Of a DNA stretch of 43,684 bases, positions 34,930-43,684 are shown one piece after another (position 1 is the stretch's first letter; each line of letters begins with the position of its first letter). A model generated the notes under the pieces. That model searched no databases, had not been told where the DNA came from, and worked only from the letters and a program-made list of their open reading frames with translations. The translations under genes were made by a program, and so were the position numbers. The stretch is from Barthelona sp. PAP020. Lineage: Eukaryota; Metamonada: BaSk clade. The stretch spans positions 1-43,684 of the forward strand of contig JARQWU010000060.1 in the NCBI GenBank assembly GCA_040182905.1. Direction: 5' to 3'.

Positions 34930-37512
34930 ATGACTACTAATCTTGGATATAAGTTTAGTAACCTTTGTGGACCAGTATACACACAAGGAAATATCATATT
35001 TTCGAAAGATGGTAACAAACTATTTTCTCCCATAGGAAATAGAATTTCTTCTGTTGATCTGATAGAACATGCATCAATAACGTTTCCTTATGAACTACGA
35101 TCAGACATTACGAGATTGGATATTCATCCAAATGATCAAATGATCTTGGCTATTGATGAAGATGGAATAGGTGCTATTTTATCGACATTAACTGGTTCAA
35201 TGCTACACAAATTTAATTTTAAAGAAAAAGTATTGGCAAGTTCTTTTTCACCTTGTGGAAATTATTTGGCTATATCACAAGGACGTTACATTGATATATA
35301 TCGAACTCCTTCAATGGATAGACAGTATAGTGCGTTTGTAAAACTTCGCCGTATTTCTGGTCACCAAGAAGATGTTACTTATCTTCGTTTTACGGATGAT
35401 TCTCAATTTATTTTGAGTGGTGGTGCTGATACAACTGGTAGAGTATTTCCATTACTTCCAAAAACACAAGATGAAGCTATTTACAAATATAAAACAACAT
35501 TTGCCGCTCATAGAGATCCAGTAAAATGCATTTTTACCTATCCCAAGGAAAAACAAACTGTTTCGAGCGATTTTTGGCATAACAATGATATTTTTACTGT
35601 GGATGCAGGTGGTGCAGTGTATCAATGGACATTTGAGGATAAAGGTTGGGTTTTAGTTGAAAAAACAGTACTTGATATGCATTCAAGAGTTATTGATGTC
35701 GCTTATTCATCTCAAGGTGTTTTTGGGATTGGTTTTGCGAATGGTTCTTTTGCTTTATATGATTTACCGTCTGTATCTCTTCTTCAATCACTGTCGGTGT
35801 CAAAAACAACACTTTCAACCATTTGCTTTGAACCAAAAGGCCATTGGTTGGCAATGGGTGTTTCGGGTCTTGGGCAACTTTTAGTTTGGGAATGGGGCTC
35901 TGAAAGCTTTATTTTAAAACAACAAGGGCATTTATATCCAGTGAATTGTGTTGACTTTTCAGCAGATGGAGCTCTTATGGTTTCAGGTGGTGATGATGGA
36001 AAGATAAAAGTTTGGTCTGCCCGACATGGATTTTCCTTTGTTACGTTTGCGGCACATGGTGCACCTATTACTGGTGTAAAATTTTTGCCCAATGATGCTG
36101 CAGTAATTTCATGTTCTGTTGATGGAACAATCAAAGCTCATGATTTAGTCAGATATAGGTGTTTTAGAACAATGCATACACCTTCACATGATCAATTTTC
36201 ATCGATATCAGTTGATCCAAGTGGTGAATTTATTGCTGCTGGTTCTTCTAGGGAGGGCTTGGTGTATGTTTTTGAATTGGCCACTGGAAAATTGCTGGAT
36301 ACTCTTGGAGGTCATGATGCACCAGTATCTTGTGTTAGCTTTTTGCCATCTGATTGTGCTGTCGAAGAAACATTGCTATTGACATGTTCTTGGGATTGTA
36401 CTGTTCGTATTATTGATATTACTGCCAGTGAAGCTGGGGCATTTACCATTACTTTGTCTGATGATTGTTTATCTTGCGCATGGCATCCTTCTGGACTAAA
36501 GTTTGCAATTGCTTGTTTAGATGGATCAATCTATGAATATACTCGAGAGGGCCAACAAACTCGTGTGATTGAAACTCGTAAGGATGCTAAATCCGGAAGA
36601 TTACATGGTGGGCTTAGAACTGCTGCAAATCAGTCACATGATGAGTTTTTCACAAACATTTGTTATTCTCCAGACGGTAAGTTAATTTTTGGCTCTGGAA
36701 GAAGTAAATATGTTTGTGCTTATTGGAAAAATACGTTGGTTGCGAGATTTAGTTTGTCACAGCATGCAAAACTTTCAGGAGCCAGGGAAATGTTAAATTC
36801 AAAAACTATGACTGAATATGGTGATATTTCTGAGTATGATGATCATGTCTTAGATGCAGATGAAAGATTTATGAAGCGAAATGTTTTACCAGGAGCTAGA
36901 ATAAAAGTTAATACAGATAAAAGAGTTTCTTCAGATGAAATTCGTGCACAAATGGTTATGTTTTCTAAAAATGGACGAAATTTTGCCGTTGCAACAACAT
37001 TGGGTGTTCATTTGTTTTCTTTAGATTCTCAATTAGCAAATTCATTGGAACCATTGGACTTGGATATTGAATTGACTCCTGAAACTTTTTACAAATATTT
37101 AGAGAATGATGAATATAATTTGGCATTGATAACTGCCTTAAGATTACAGATAGAAAGATTAATAGTTGAACTTTTCTATCGAACTCCCTGTGAGAGCATT
37201 GAAATATTAACCAGAGGAATTCCGGTCAGATATTTAAAATTCATTCTCAAGGCATTAGCCAATGAACTGGATATATCACCCAATGTTGAAATTATTATTT
37301 CTTGGATTTTGAACATATTTAATAATTTTGCGCAAACTTTGAGGGTGGAAGATCAATATCAAACTATTTTTAGGCAATTAAGACAAGTTTTGAGAAGTAG
37401 ATTAGTACCTGTTGAAAAGAATATTAAATTCAATGTCGGAATGTTGGAATTTTTTAGCAATCACGTTCAACAAAGTGAAGTTACTGGTGAAAACAATTTG
37501 ATGAGTGAATAG
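34930..37512 (+). CDS. PWP2: PWP2/UTP1, SSU processome WD40 protein
   Basis: An 860-residue WD protein made of two beta-propellers (about 1-330 and 330-650) and the C-terminal Utp1 helical domain (about 720-830). Clear units include GHQEDVTYLRFTDDSQFILSG, GHLYPVNCVDFSADGALMVSGG, AHGAPITGVKFLPNDAAVIS and GHDAPVSCVSFLPSDC. The linker segment with KNTLVARFSLSQH and PGARIKVN, then MFSKNGRNFAVATTLGVHLFSLD, is characteristic of PWP2, as is ELTPETFYKYLENDEYNLALITALRL in the tail. PWP2 is part of the UTPB complex that binds the 5' external transcribed spacer in early 18S processing. Length is about 60 residues short of the yeast protein. It heads three co-directional genes that act on 18S rRNA. Confidence 0.93.
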   Translation: MTTNLGYKFSNLCGPVYTQGNIIFSKDGNKLFSPIGNRISSVDLIEHASITFPYELRSDITRLDIHPNDQMILAIDEDGIGAILSTLTGSMLHKFNFKEKVLASSFSPCGNYLAISQGRYIDIYRTPSMDRQYSAFVKLRRISGHQEDVTYLRFTDDSQFILSGGADTTGRVFPLLPKTQDEAIYKYKTTFAAHRDPVKCIFTYPKEKQTVSSDFWHNNDIFTVDAGGAVYQWTFEDKGWVLVEKTVLDMHSRVIDVAYSSQGVFGIGFANGSFALYDLPSVSLLQSLSVSKTTLSTICFEPKGHWLAMGVSGLGQLLVWEWGSESFILKQQGHLYPVNCVDFSADGALMVSGGDDGKIKVWSARHGFSFVTFAAHGAPITGVKFLPNDAAVISCSVDGTIKAHDLVRYRCFRTMHTPSHDQFSSISVDPSGEFIAAGSSREGLVYVFELATGKLLDTLGGHDAPVSCVSFLPSDCAVEETLLLTCSWDCTVRIIDITASEAGAFTITLSDDCLSCAWHPSGLKFAIACLDGSIYEYTREGQQTRVIETRKDAKSGRLHGGLRTAANQSHDEFFTNICYSPDGKLIFGSGRSKYVCAYWKNTLVARFSLSQHAKLSGAREMLNSKTMTEYGDISEYDDHVLDADERFMKRNVLPGARIKVNTDKRVSSDEIRAQMVMFSKNGRNFAVATTLGVHLFSLDSQLANSLEPLDLDIELTPETFYKYLENDEYNLALITALRLQIERLIVELFYRTPCESIEILTRGIPVRYLKFILKALANELDISPNVEIIISWILNIFNNFAQTLRVEDQYQTIFRQLRQVLRSRLVPVEKNIKFNVGMLEFFSNHVQQSEVTGENNLMSE

Positions 37513-37641
37513 TTCCTTTTTTTTTTATAGTTGCATTGATAATATAATATTATTAATATTCGGATAAATTTGAACCCATTTTTTCATTTTTGTTGCCTCT
37601 TAAGGATGAAGTTTTTAATGTTTGTTTTTTTCCACTGAATA

Positions 37642-38310
37642 ATGTCGTTAAAGCAGTTAAAAATACTACTTTCATCAATTGAAGACTTTGATCAACCAAA
37701 AATTCAATATGAACAATATATTACAAATCCCGAATGTGCTGCACAACTTTTTGTGTCTGCCACAGAATATGATGATATTGAAGAAAAAAATGTTCTGGAT
37801 TTAGGATGTGGAACTGGCATGTTATCCATTGGAAGCGCTTTATGTGGTGCGAATCAGGTTTTTAGTATTGACATTGATAATGATGCATTAGATATATTTA
37901 GAGGTAATATATCATCATATGAAGAAAATTATGAATTAGAATTACCTATTGAAATTATTAATACTGACATATCGGAAGGTATTGATGAGAATGACAGTGT
38001 TAGTCCACTTTTTTTCAATCTAATTAGAAATAATGAGATAAACTGTGTATTAACTAATCCACCTTTTGGCACAAAAACACAAAAAAATATTGATTCGACA
38101 TTTTTACGTATTCCAATGTTATGCAACGTTGAAGTCATATATTCATTTCATAAAACATCAACATTACCATTTTTAAGGAAATTAGGAAAGAAATTTGGTT
38201 ATGAAATGATGGAAATTCAGAATTTTCAATGGAAATTGGATAACACCTACAAATTTCACAAAGAAAAGAAATTATTTATTGAGGTTACCCTTTGTAGATT
38301 TAATAAATAA
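37642..38310 (+). CDS. METTL5: METTL5-like 18S rRNA m6A methyltransferase
   Basis: A 222-residue class-I methyltransferase. Early LEQYITNP-like QYEQYITNPECAA, the SAM loop VLDLGCGTGML at 51-61, the acidic end of strand 2 (SIDID), and the catalytic NPPFGT at 139-144 match METTL5, as do IYSFHKTST and the terminal YKFHKEKKLFIEVTLCRF. METTL5, with TRMT112, puts N6-methyladenosine on 18S rRNA (A1832 in human). The NPPF motif marks amino-group methylation of A. The gene starts 129 bases after PWP2 and is followed after 76 bases by EMG1, on the same strand. Confidence 0.92.
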   Translation: MSLKQLKILLSSIEDFDQPKIQYEQYITNPECAAQLFVSATEYDDIEEKNVLDLGCGTGMLSIGSALCGANQVFSIDIDNDALDIFRGNISSYEENYELELPIEIINTDISEGIDENDSVSPLFFNLIRNNEINCVLTNPPFGTKTQKNIDSTFLRIPMLCNVEVIYSFHKTSTLPFLRKLGKKFGYEMMEIQNFQWKLDNTYKFHKEKKLFIEVTLCRFNK

Positions 38311-38386
38311 GGGTCTTTCATTATAGTCTGACAAAGTAAATTATAGACAAAGTTATAATTTTTTTTTTTTGACCTTTGAGACTTAG

Positions 38387-39064
38387 ATGTCAAATAATAA
38401 CTCTAATCAAAATGAAATTGAACCAGAAGTCGATCCAAGAACTGTTTATTTTATATTAGAAAATGCTTCACTTCAATATGCAAAAATTGAAAACAAATTG
38501 CAATTGTTATCAAATAATCCTTTTCATGAAAAATATATAACTAAGAAATTGAAGAAAGATCCTAACGATTTTAATCCTCATATTCTATTTGATAGTTTGA
38601 AAACTTTATTGGATTCCCCTTTGAATAAAGCTGGTTTATTAAAAGTATATATTCACACATATAATGATTTATATATTGATGTTAATTCAGATATACGTTT
38701 GCCTCGTACCTATCCAAGATTTGCAGGTTTGATTGTTCAATTATTGTTGAAAAAGAAAATTGTTACAGAAGATGGTAAAACATTGATGAGAATTCTCAAA
38801 AAGCCCATTTTATCAAAGTTACCCAGCAATTCAATTAAAATCAGCACCAGTTTTCATGCAGAAAATGTTCATAACATAAATCAATATGTTTTAACATTGC
38901 CTGAACGTTCTCCTCAAGTTTTTATTGTGGGGGTTATGCCAACGGGGAGAATTGATTTGGATTTTGTGGACACAGAAATAGCTATTTCCAATTATCCTCT
39001 TTCAGCACAATCAGTATGTGCAAAAATTACAAACGCCATTGAGGAAAAATATTTAATTGTTTAA
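38387..39064 (+). CDS. EMG1: EMG1/NEP1 rRNA pseudouridine N1-methyltransferase
   Basis: A 225-residue SPOUT (alpha/beta-knot) methyltransferase. The family blocks are YFILENASLQYAKI, DSPLNKAGLLKVYIHT, NSDIRLPRTYPRFAGLIVQLL, a glycine segment IVGVMPTGRIDLDF, and the knot end ISNYPLSAQSVCAKITNAIEE. EMG1 methylates the hypermodified pseudouridine near the decoding centre of 18S rRNA (1191 in yeast, 1248 in human) and has a structural role in SSU assembly. Length is normal. It is the third member of the PWP2-METTL5-EMG1 run. It converges with PTEN over a 593-base gap. Confidence 0.94.
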   Translation: MSNNNSNQNEIEPEVDPRTVYFILENASLQYAKIENKLQLLSNNPFHEKYITKKLKKDPNDFNPHILFDSLKTLLDSPLNKAGLLKVYIHTYNDLYIDVNSDIRLPRTYPRFAGLIVQLLLKKKIVTEDGKTLMRILKKPILSKLPSNSIKISTSFHAENVHNINQYVLTLPERSPQVFIVGVMPTGRIDLDFVDTEIAISNYPLSAQSVCAKITNAIEEKYLIV

Positions 39065-39657
39065 AATTGCGGTATTTTTATAAACATGTAGTCTTTTCTT
39101 TTGGTAATTGATAGTATAAAGTGTTATAGCACAAAAATTTGGTTAATTTCATAATTTCTACTCTCATTTCTCCTGTCATATTCATCTTTTTTTCTTTGTT
39201 TGTTTGTTTGCAATTTTGTACCAATTTCAATTTTGAAAAGTTATGGAAATACTTTCTTTCGAAGGAAAATGAACAAAGGATGTTACTAAATTCATAAAAT
39301 CCCCAAGTCCATTTGATCTTTGTGGCAACCCGTCATCAAAAATCAGAACTCCAAAATGCCCTTATTTTTGCCTTTGTCATCAAATATTATTTGAAAGATC
39401 ATTTTATTAGGAAGGGCAATGAAACTACCAAACCAGAAAAGACTGAAACTTTGATTGGAGAAAGCTCATTGCGAATTAAGTTCATCAAATAAAAAGCTGA
39501 AGAATCAAACAACATTCAAAAAACTTAAAAATGAAGAAATTTATAAACAGATTGAATGGGTTCTCAAATTTCTTTTTTCCTTTATAACAAAATAAATTAC
39601 CGAATGAATAAAATACAGAATATTTATATTTACAACATGGAACCTTCATCAGAAGTT
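39065..39657. other. Non-coding gap between EMG1 and PTEN
   Basis: Two convergent 3' ends face this gap, which is much longer than the 39 to 322 bases between other convergent pairs here, R1 region excepted. It includes T-rich tracts after EMG1 and a less AT-rich middle (about 39240-39480). No frame, tRNA or repeat copy is visible. A decayed gene or element is possible, but I cannot show it. Confidence 0.45.
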
Positions 39658-41289
39658 TCAGAAATAATTTGCAATAATGTTTAAATTTTGGTCTTCATAA
39701 TCAGAATCGCTTTCATCGTTTTCAAATCTTGAATTACACAAATGTTTTGACATTGTGATGGTCAGAGATTTTCGTTGTTCTGGAGATAATAAAGTTGAAG
39801 TATTTGAGGAGGTGGAATACATATCTTCAAATAATAAAGTAGATTTTCTTGCTTCACATGCCGATAAAAATGCGCTGGTTTCGCTCGAGATGGGTATGGC
39901 TGGGGTGGCTGGCGTTACAGTTCCCACATCTAAATCATCCAAAACATCTTCAATATTAACATACCCATCTCTATCTTGTGTGTTTCCATCATTCATCATA
40001 TTTTTACGCCAAGACTGTTTTTGTGGACTTTGAACAAAGATAAACTCTTCATCACTGCTAAGGTTATCCTTTTCATTGTTGCTATTAAACATTTTATTTT
40101 TTTGTGATTTGTGAGATATGGGGCTAAGATAACCTGAAGAAATGAACTCATAATCTGAATCCACAAGACTGGCTAATGTGCCTGCAACTTCAAATTGACA
40201 AATAACATGAAAATTCATGGGATATACAGAATGATTTTTGTCTTTTACAGCATCATCCAACTCATTTTTGGTCAAAACAAGATTCGAAACACCATTTTTA
40301 CATTTTAAAAAACCAGTATTGATTGTGAATTGGAATAGATGCTTCTCACCTGAATAAATTACAAATCTTAAATCCCCAGCAAGTGATAATGGACAATCTG
40401 GCATTACAGTGGCATAATCAGTCACAAAATCAATAGGATCTGACTCGTATATCACGTTAAAACGAGAATAATGAGAGTCGTTATTTATTTCATATTCAAT
40501 AATCTCAATAGTGTAAACCAGTTCATCTCGAAATTTAATATCTCCATGAAGTCCAATCCCTTTTAATCTGAAGGTTGTCGAAAAGTCAATTTTATTCACA
40601 GAAGGACTCACGAATTTACATGCCAAGTCGGAGATCTTGTCATATTTATCCTTTGGGATTTCTTCTTCCAAAATATATGATATTGGTCTTTCAACACCTA
40701 AATCAGTAGGAAATTGAAGTAAGGGGAATAATTCAAGATACTTACTGAAATAACCACAGTATCTTCGTTGAGACGGTATAGTTACACCTTTATAATCATA
40801 AGTTCTTTGTAAAGCATAAAAATTTAATGCTTCTTTGGCATTCCTGCAAACTTGAGTAAAAAGCAACAAACATACAATGATTGTTCCTGTTCTACCTTTT
40901 CCAGCCTTACAATGTACCGCAACAATATTTTCATTATCTTGTTCCAAAAATTGCTGTAAAGATCTACAACAATCAATAATCATTTTAAAAGATGGAGGAT
41001 TATGATCATAAAACTGAAAATTCATAACATTTCCATCAAATAATTGCGAATCATATTGTCGATTGGGCTCAATGCACAGATTAACAATCAAATAATGATT
41101 ATTATGATAGGTATCGAAAAAATTCTTGACTTCATCATAAGGATTTCGATACATAGCCTCACTATTATGAGATGGAAACCCCATAGCTATTACCCTTGGA
41201 GTTATATATGTTAAATCCAAATCAAAATTGTCTGTTTGAAATCTTCTTTTTTGTTTTGATACTATTCTTCGTACAACTTCAAAAACCAT
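39658..41289 (-). CDS. PTEN: PTEN phosphatidylinositol-3,4,5-P3 3-phosphatase
   Basis: A 543-residue PTEN. The N-terminus keeps the PIP2-binding basic motif (SKQKRRFQTDNFDLDLTYI), then the MGFPSHNSEAMYRNP segment, the YDHNPP loop with the general acid Asp near 95, and the intact P-loop HCKAGKGRTG with Cys 127, the two Lys that give PIP3 specificity, and Arg 133. VTIPSQRRYCGYFSKYL closes the phosphatase domain at about 185; a C2 domain follows (about 190-350). The remaining 190 residues are a Ser/Asp/Glu-rich tail (SDEEFIFVQSP, DESDSDYEDQ), longer than in human PTEN and lacking its PDZ-binding end. PTEN opposes PI3K at the rear and sides of moving amoebae. Confidence 0.95.
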   Translation of the reverse strand: MVFEVVRRIVSKQKRRFQTDNFDLDLTYITPRVIAMGFPSHNSEAMYRNPYDEVKNFFDTYHNNHYLIVNLCIEPNRQYDSQLFDGNVMNFQFYDHNPPSFKMIIDCCRSLQQFLEQDNENIVAVHCKAGKGRTGTIIVCLLLFTQVCRNAKEALNFYALQRTYDYKGVTIPSQRRYCGYFSKYLELFPLLQFPTDLGVERPISYILEEEIPKDKYDKISDLACKFVSPSVNKIDFSTTFRLKGIGLHGDIKFRDELVYTIEIIEYEINNDSHYSRFNVIYESDPIDFVTDYATVMPDCPLSLAGDLRFVIYSGEKHLFQFTINTGFLKCKNGVSNLVLTKNELDDAVKDKNHSVYPMNFHVICQFEVAGTLASLVDSDYEFISSGYLSPISHKSQKNKMFNSNNEKDNLSSDEEFIFVQSPQKQSWRKNMMNDGNTQDRDGYVNIEDVLDDLDVGTVTPATPAIPISSETSAFLSACEARKSTLLFEDMYSTSSNTSTLLSPEQRKSLTITMSKHLCNSRFENDESDSDYEDQNLNIIANYF

Positions 41290-41909
41290 TATTTAATTAA
41301 TAATACAGGATCATATCATTCAATAATAATGACAAAAAAAAAGAGAATAAAGAAAACAAAAACAGAGTGTTTTATTCTTTCTTCAAATAATGTCTTAATT
41401 CCTCTTTCATTTTACCTGTTTTTTCAAAATAAAATAATTTTAGGTATTTTTTTTATTGTAGCAGTTCAGTAACAATCACAATGACAAGTTGGAAAACTTC
41501 AATTTTCCATCCTTCATCAATGCTGTTTTTAATTGTATTTATTTCTTTTGATAATTTTTTTAACATTTGTAAAAAAATTTGATGCTTTCTTACCAGATTT
41601 TCCTAATTTCTAAAACTATCAGCCCAAAACATTAATTTCATTAAAAAAATCAAAAAATCAACTTACTGATATTTATTGATGGAAATTATTTTCCTTTTAC
41701 TTGAAATCTTCAGACCACACAAGTTTTTTTTTCAAAGAAATCTATTGCTGTTACCAAATTGTAATTGAATGAAAAGTTTCCCCAAATTTCATTTGGTTAT
41801 CAAAGTATTTTATGCTTCCAATTTTTCGAGCTGCAAAAAATAACTAAATATATAAAAATAACGCCGTTTACTCAAATATTCACAATGTGATGATTATGGA
41901 AACAGATTT
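41290..41909. other. Non-coding gap between PTEN and WD40 gene
   Basis: 620 bases of very AT-rich DNA between two minus-strand genes, holding the promoter of PTEN on its left side and the 3' end of the WD40 gene on its right. Runs of T and A abound. I see no gene, RNA or repeat copy. Confidence 0.5.
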
Positions 41910-43160
41910 TTAGATGTCATCACCACTTTCATCGCTTTCATCACTTTTTTCATCCATAAAGGAGACCATATTGCCACCATTATTTTCATTGATGTCAACC
42001 AAATCCCAACAAGTATTTATAATCATTTCGTATTCTTCTTGATTCATCCAAATACCTGCAGCAACTAATTTTCGAATGAAACTGGAATCCATATTCATAT
42101 CAAAAAAATTAGCTAAAACACAAGTTCCTTTCTTTGACAAATTAATCAGCTCTGACAGATTCAAAAGATCGATAGTGTAAGCATTAATCGGAAGAATTTT
42201 GAGTTTCGCATTCACATCACCATCTTCATCATCTTCATCCTCAAAAGTTGAGTATACTAATTGTGAAATATCAGGAGAAACCGAAAATGAATGAAAAACG
42301 ACACTATGACAACGTTCACAGTGAACTTTTTGAATCTGATGAAAATCTCTTAGATCATAAGATATAATATCTTCATCTTCAATCATAACTAAGAGAATGT
42401 CGGATGTCAAAAAGTAAAGAGAACAGATGTAATCTTCTGTGGCAAATTCATGAATAAGTGATCCATCGTCCAAGTTCCAAAGCTTGATATCCATATTATC
42501 ATCACCAATAGCAATTATGTTTTTTGTTGGATGCAAATCAATGCCTCTAATTTGGGTGTCACAACAGAATGAGCGAACAATGGAGAAATCGTCAAGATCA
42601 ATCAAATTAGCGGTACCATCCCAACCACAGGTTAAAAGTTGATTATTGTCGGGAATCATTTCTAATTTCCAGAGGAAATCTGAATGAATTTCTTTTTGCA
42701 ACAACACACCACAACCATCAATATTCCATTTCTTAAGAGTTCCATTGTTGTCACCACAATATATATATTTGGAACAATGAGAAAAACAAAGTCCATAAAC
42801 ACAAATGCCATTATTTATTATGACTAAAACTGATAAATCTTGAACATCGTAAATAAAAATAAAGCCATCAACTGAACCTGTTGCAAACAATTGACCATCT
42901 GGTGAAAATGCGATACAAAAAACACAATCTCGGTGGTCATAAAAAGTATGAAATATCTCTCCAGTTTCTGTTTCAATCATATAAACATAACCTTCATCAC
43001 ATGCAAACATTAAATATTTACTGTCTGGTGTAAATTGACAACAATCCTTTGCCCTGAAAGATATTCCTTCTATATCCCTCATTTTACTTTCATCAATTTC
43101 GTGTAACAGCATGTGATTTATATTTTCCATGCAGAGTTCTTCATTTAAATTGCCTGACAT
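41910..43160 (-). CDS. WD40 protein with the novel C-terminal module
   Basis: A 416-residue protein. Residues 30-310 form one beta-propeller of about seven WD units (CCQFTPDSKYLMFACDEGYVYM, DHRDCVFCIAFSPDGQLFATG, VYGLCFSHCSKYIYCGDNNGTLKKWN, LEMIPDNNQLLTCGWDGTANLI, IRGIDLHPTKNIIAIGDDNMDIKLWN). The propeller is followed by an acidic loop (EDEDDEDGD) and a C-terminal module (about 325-400) with AGIWMNQ and INTCWDLVDINENNGGNM, ending in an acidic tail (SDESDESGDD). This module matches that of the ankyrin protein at 21314-22993; the propeller does not. WD propellers are protein-interaction platforms, so the common module may be the functional part and the repeat domain the targeting part. I do not recognise an orthologue. 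R1 copy 2 begins 179 bases upstream of the start. Confidence 0.88.
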   Translation of the reverse strand: MSGNLNEELCMENINHMLLHEIDESKMRDIEGISFRAKDCCQFTPDSKYLMFACDEGYVYMIETETGEIFHTFYDHRDCVFCIAFSPDGQLFATGSVDGFIFIYDVQDLSVLVIINNGICVYGLCFSHCSKYIYCGDNNGTLKKWNIDGCGVLLQKEIHSDFLWKLEMIPDNNQLLTCGWDGTANLIDLDDFSIVRSFCCDTQIRGIDLHPTKNIIAIGDDNMDIKLWNLDDGSLIHEFATEDYICSLYFLTSDILLVMIEDEDIISYDLRDFHQIQKVHCERCHSVVFHSFSVSPDISQLVYSTFEDEDDEDGDVNAKLKILPINAYTIDLLNLSELINLSKKGTCVLANFFDMNMDSSFIRKLVAAGIWMNQEEYEMIINTCWDLVDINENNGGNMVSFMDEKSDESDESGDDI

Positions 43161-43339
43161 CGAAATTTGAATAAGAAAAAATAATATTTGGTCTCATCCA
43201 ACAAGTTTTCATTTACCCTGGTTATCACAACAGAGAAAGTTTCCAGAATTGGAAGTGATCGGTAATAATTGTTTTGGCGGTAAAGTGAAAAGGATTTTAT
43301 TTTCTGCTCCATACAACAAGCATTTAAAGATTTGGAACT

Positions 43340-43684
43340 TTATTTTTCTTCTTGTATGAACCTTTTCCAGAACTTTCCCAAATTAGAGACTGGGAAAACT
43401 CAGTTGACTAATAAATAATAAACCTTGATCTTTATTCTTTTCGGGGGGTCCAGCGTTCCTGAAAGCAATCTCTCTTTTTTGAGACCTACTCTTTCATAGG
43501 CTTTCGTAGAAGAGCTACGCCCTACGCGGGGTGTGAAATATTGCATTACTAATTGCTCAAAAGAGCTTAACGCTCCGATATTTTTAAAATTTATCCTAAT
43601 TGTGCAAGTTTTCATGCATTCACCGTGGCAGGTCAAAAATTTGGGGGTAGGTTAAGGAAAAGTTCCGTACCTCGAGGGAAAAAG
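43340..43684 (+). repeat. Dispersed repeat R1, copy 2 (window end)
   Basis: Matches 20183-20529 over its whole visible length and runs into the end of the window. The hairpins are retained: CGTAG-AAGAG-CTACG at 43505-43519 differs from copy 1 only in the loop, and GCTC-AAAA-GAGC is at 43555-43566. The 78-codon minus-strand frame that covers most of it (43400-43636) is interrupted in copy 1 and is not called. The copy lies in the 5' region of the WD40 gene and could carry its promoter. Confidence 0.88.

Noticed and set aside
43400-43636. A 78-codon minus-strand frame within R1 copy 2
   Set aside because: The equivalent frame is not kept open in copy 1, and there is no recognisable domain; changes between copies do not spare codon first and second positions.
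1-43684. Non-standard genetic code
   Set aside because: All recognised proteins end at TAA, TAG or TGA where family members end, with no in-frame stop inside conserved regions other than the two introns.

Overview
The window reads as nuclear DNA of a free-living flagellate/amoeboflagellate protist, most likely a heterolobosean of the Naegleria type. The reasons are: AT-rich DNA with the standard code; closely spaced genes on both strands, usually 70-250 bp apart; very short and rare introns (41 and 43 nt); a typically eukaryotic gene set; and an intraflagellar-transport protein (IFT46) next to tubulin-folding cofactor B. The species is an inference from gene content and cannot be proved from this sequence alone. 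I recognise 25 protein genes and one tRNA gene.

Layout. 1-846: intergenic, holding the first copy of a dispersed repeat (called R2 here). 847-10000: TYW3 (+), then on the minus strand legumain, NDC80, a 69-aa orphan, a prominin-like pentaspan membrane protein, a long-chain acyl-CoA synthetase, and CK2 beta with one 43-nt intron. 10197-20075: a 983-aa orphan (+), a VPS8-like protein (-), UNC50 (+) and NPL4 (+). 20183-24850 is an accessory stretch: a 347-bp repeat (R1), an ankyrin-repeat gene built from 99-bp tandem units, about 1 kb of non-coding DNA, tRNA-Pro(CGG), and a second R2 copy plus a fragment. 24858-43160: a multi-pass membrane class-3 lipase (-), a 104-aa coiled-coil protein (+), an LRR/EF-hand protein with a 41-nt intron (-), a penta-EF-hand protein (-), IFT46 (-), TBCB (-), MPS1-type kinase (+), PWP2 (+), METTL5 (+), EMG1 (+), PTEN (-), and a WD40 protein (-). 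The window ends inside a second R1 copy about 95% identical to the first.

Genes that work together. PWP2, METTL5 and EMG1 are consecutive and co-directional, and all three act on 18S rRNA or its processome. IFT46 and TBCB (flagellum assembly and tubulin folding) are neighbours, with two EF-hand genes beside them. MPS1 and NDC80 are both core kinetochore/checkpoint proteins. VPS8-like and UNC50 (endosome and Golgi trafficking) share a 68-bp divergent promoter.

The most unusual signals: (1) an unnamed C-terminal module of about 80 residues shared by the ankyrin protein and the otherwise unrelated WD40 protein, each of which has an R1 repeat as a neighbour; (2) the R1 repeat itself, with three conserved small hairpins; (3) the R2 family with a perfect 14-bp palindrome and a small ORF-like segment. 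Many start codons were moved downstream from the longest reading frame to the first true ATG, because the longest frames begin at TTG.
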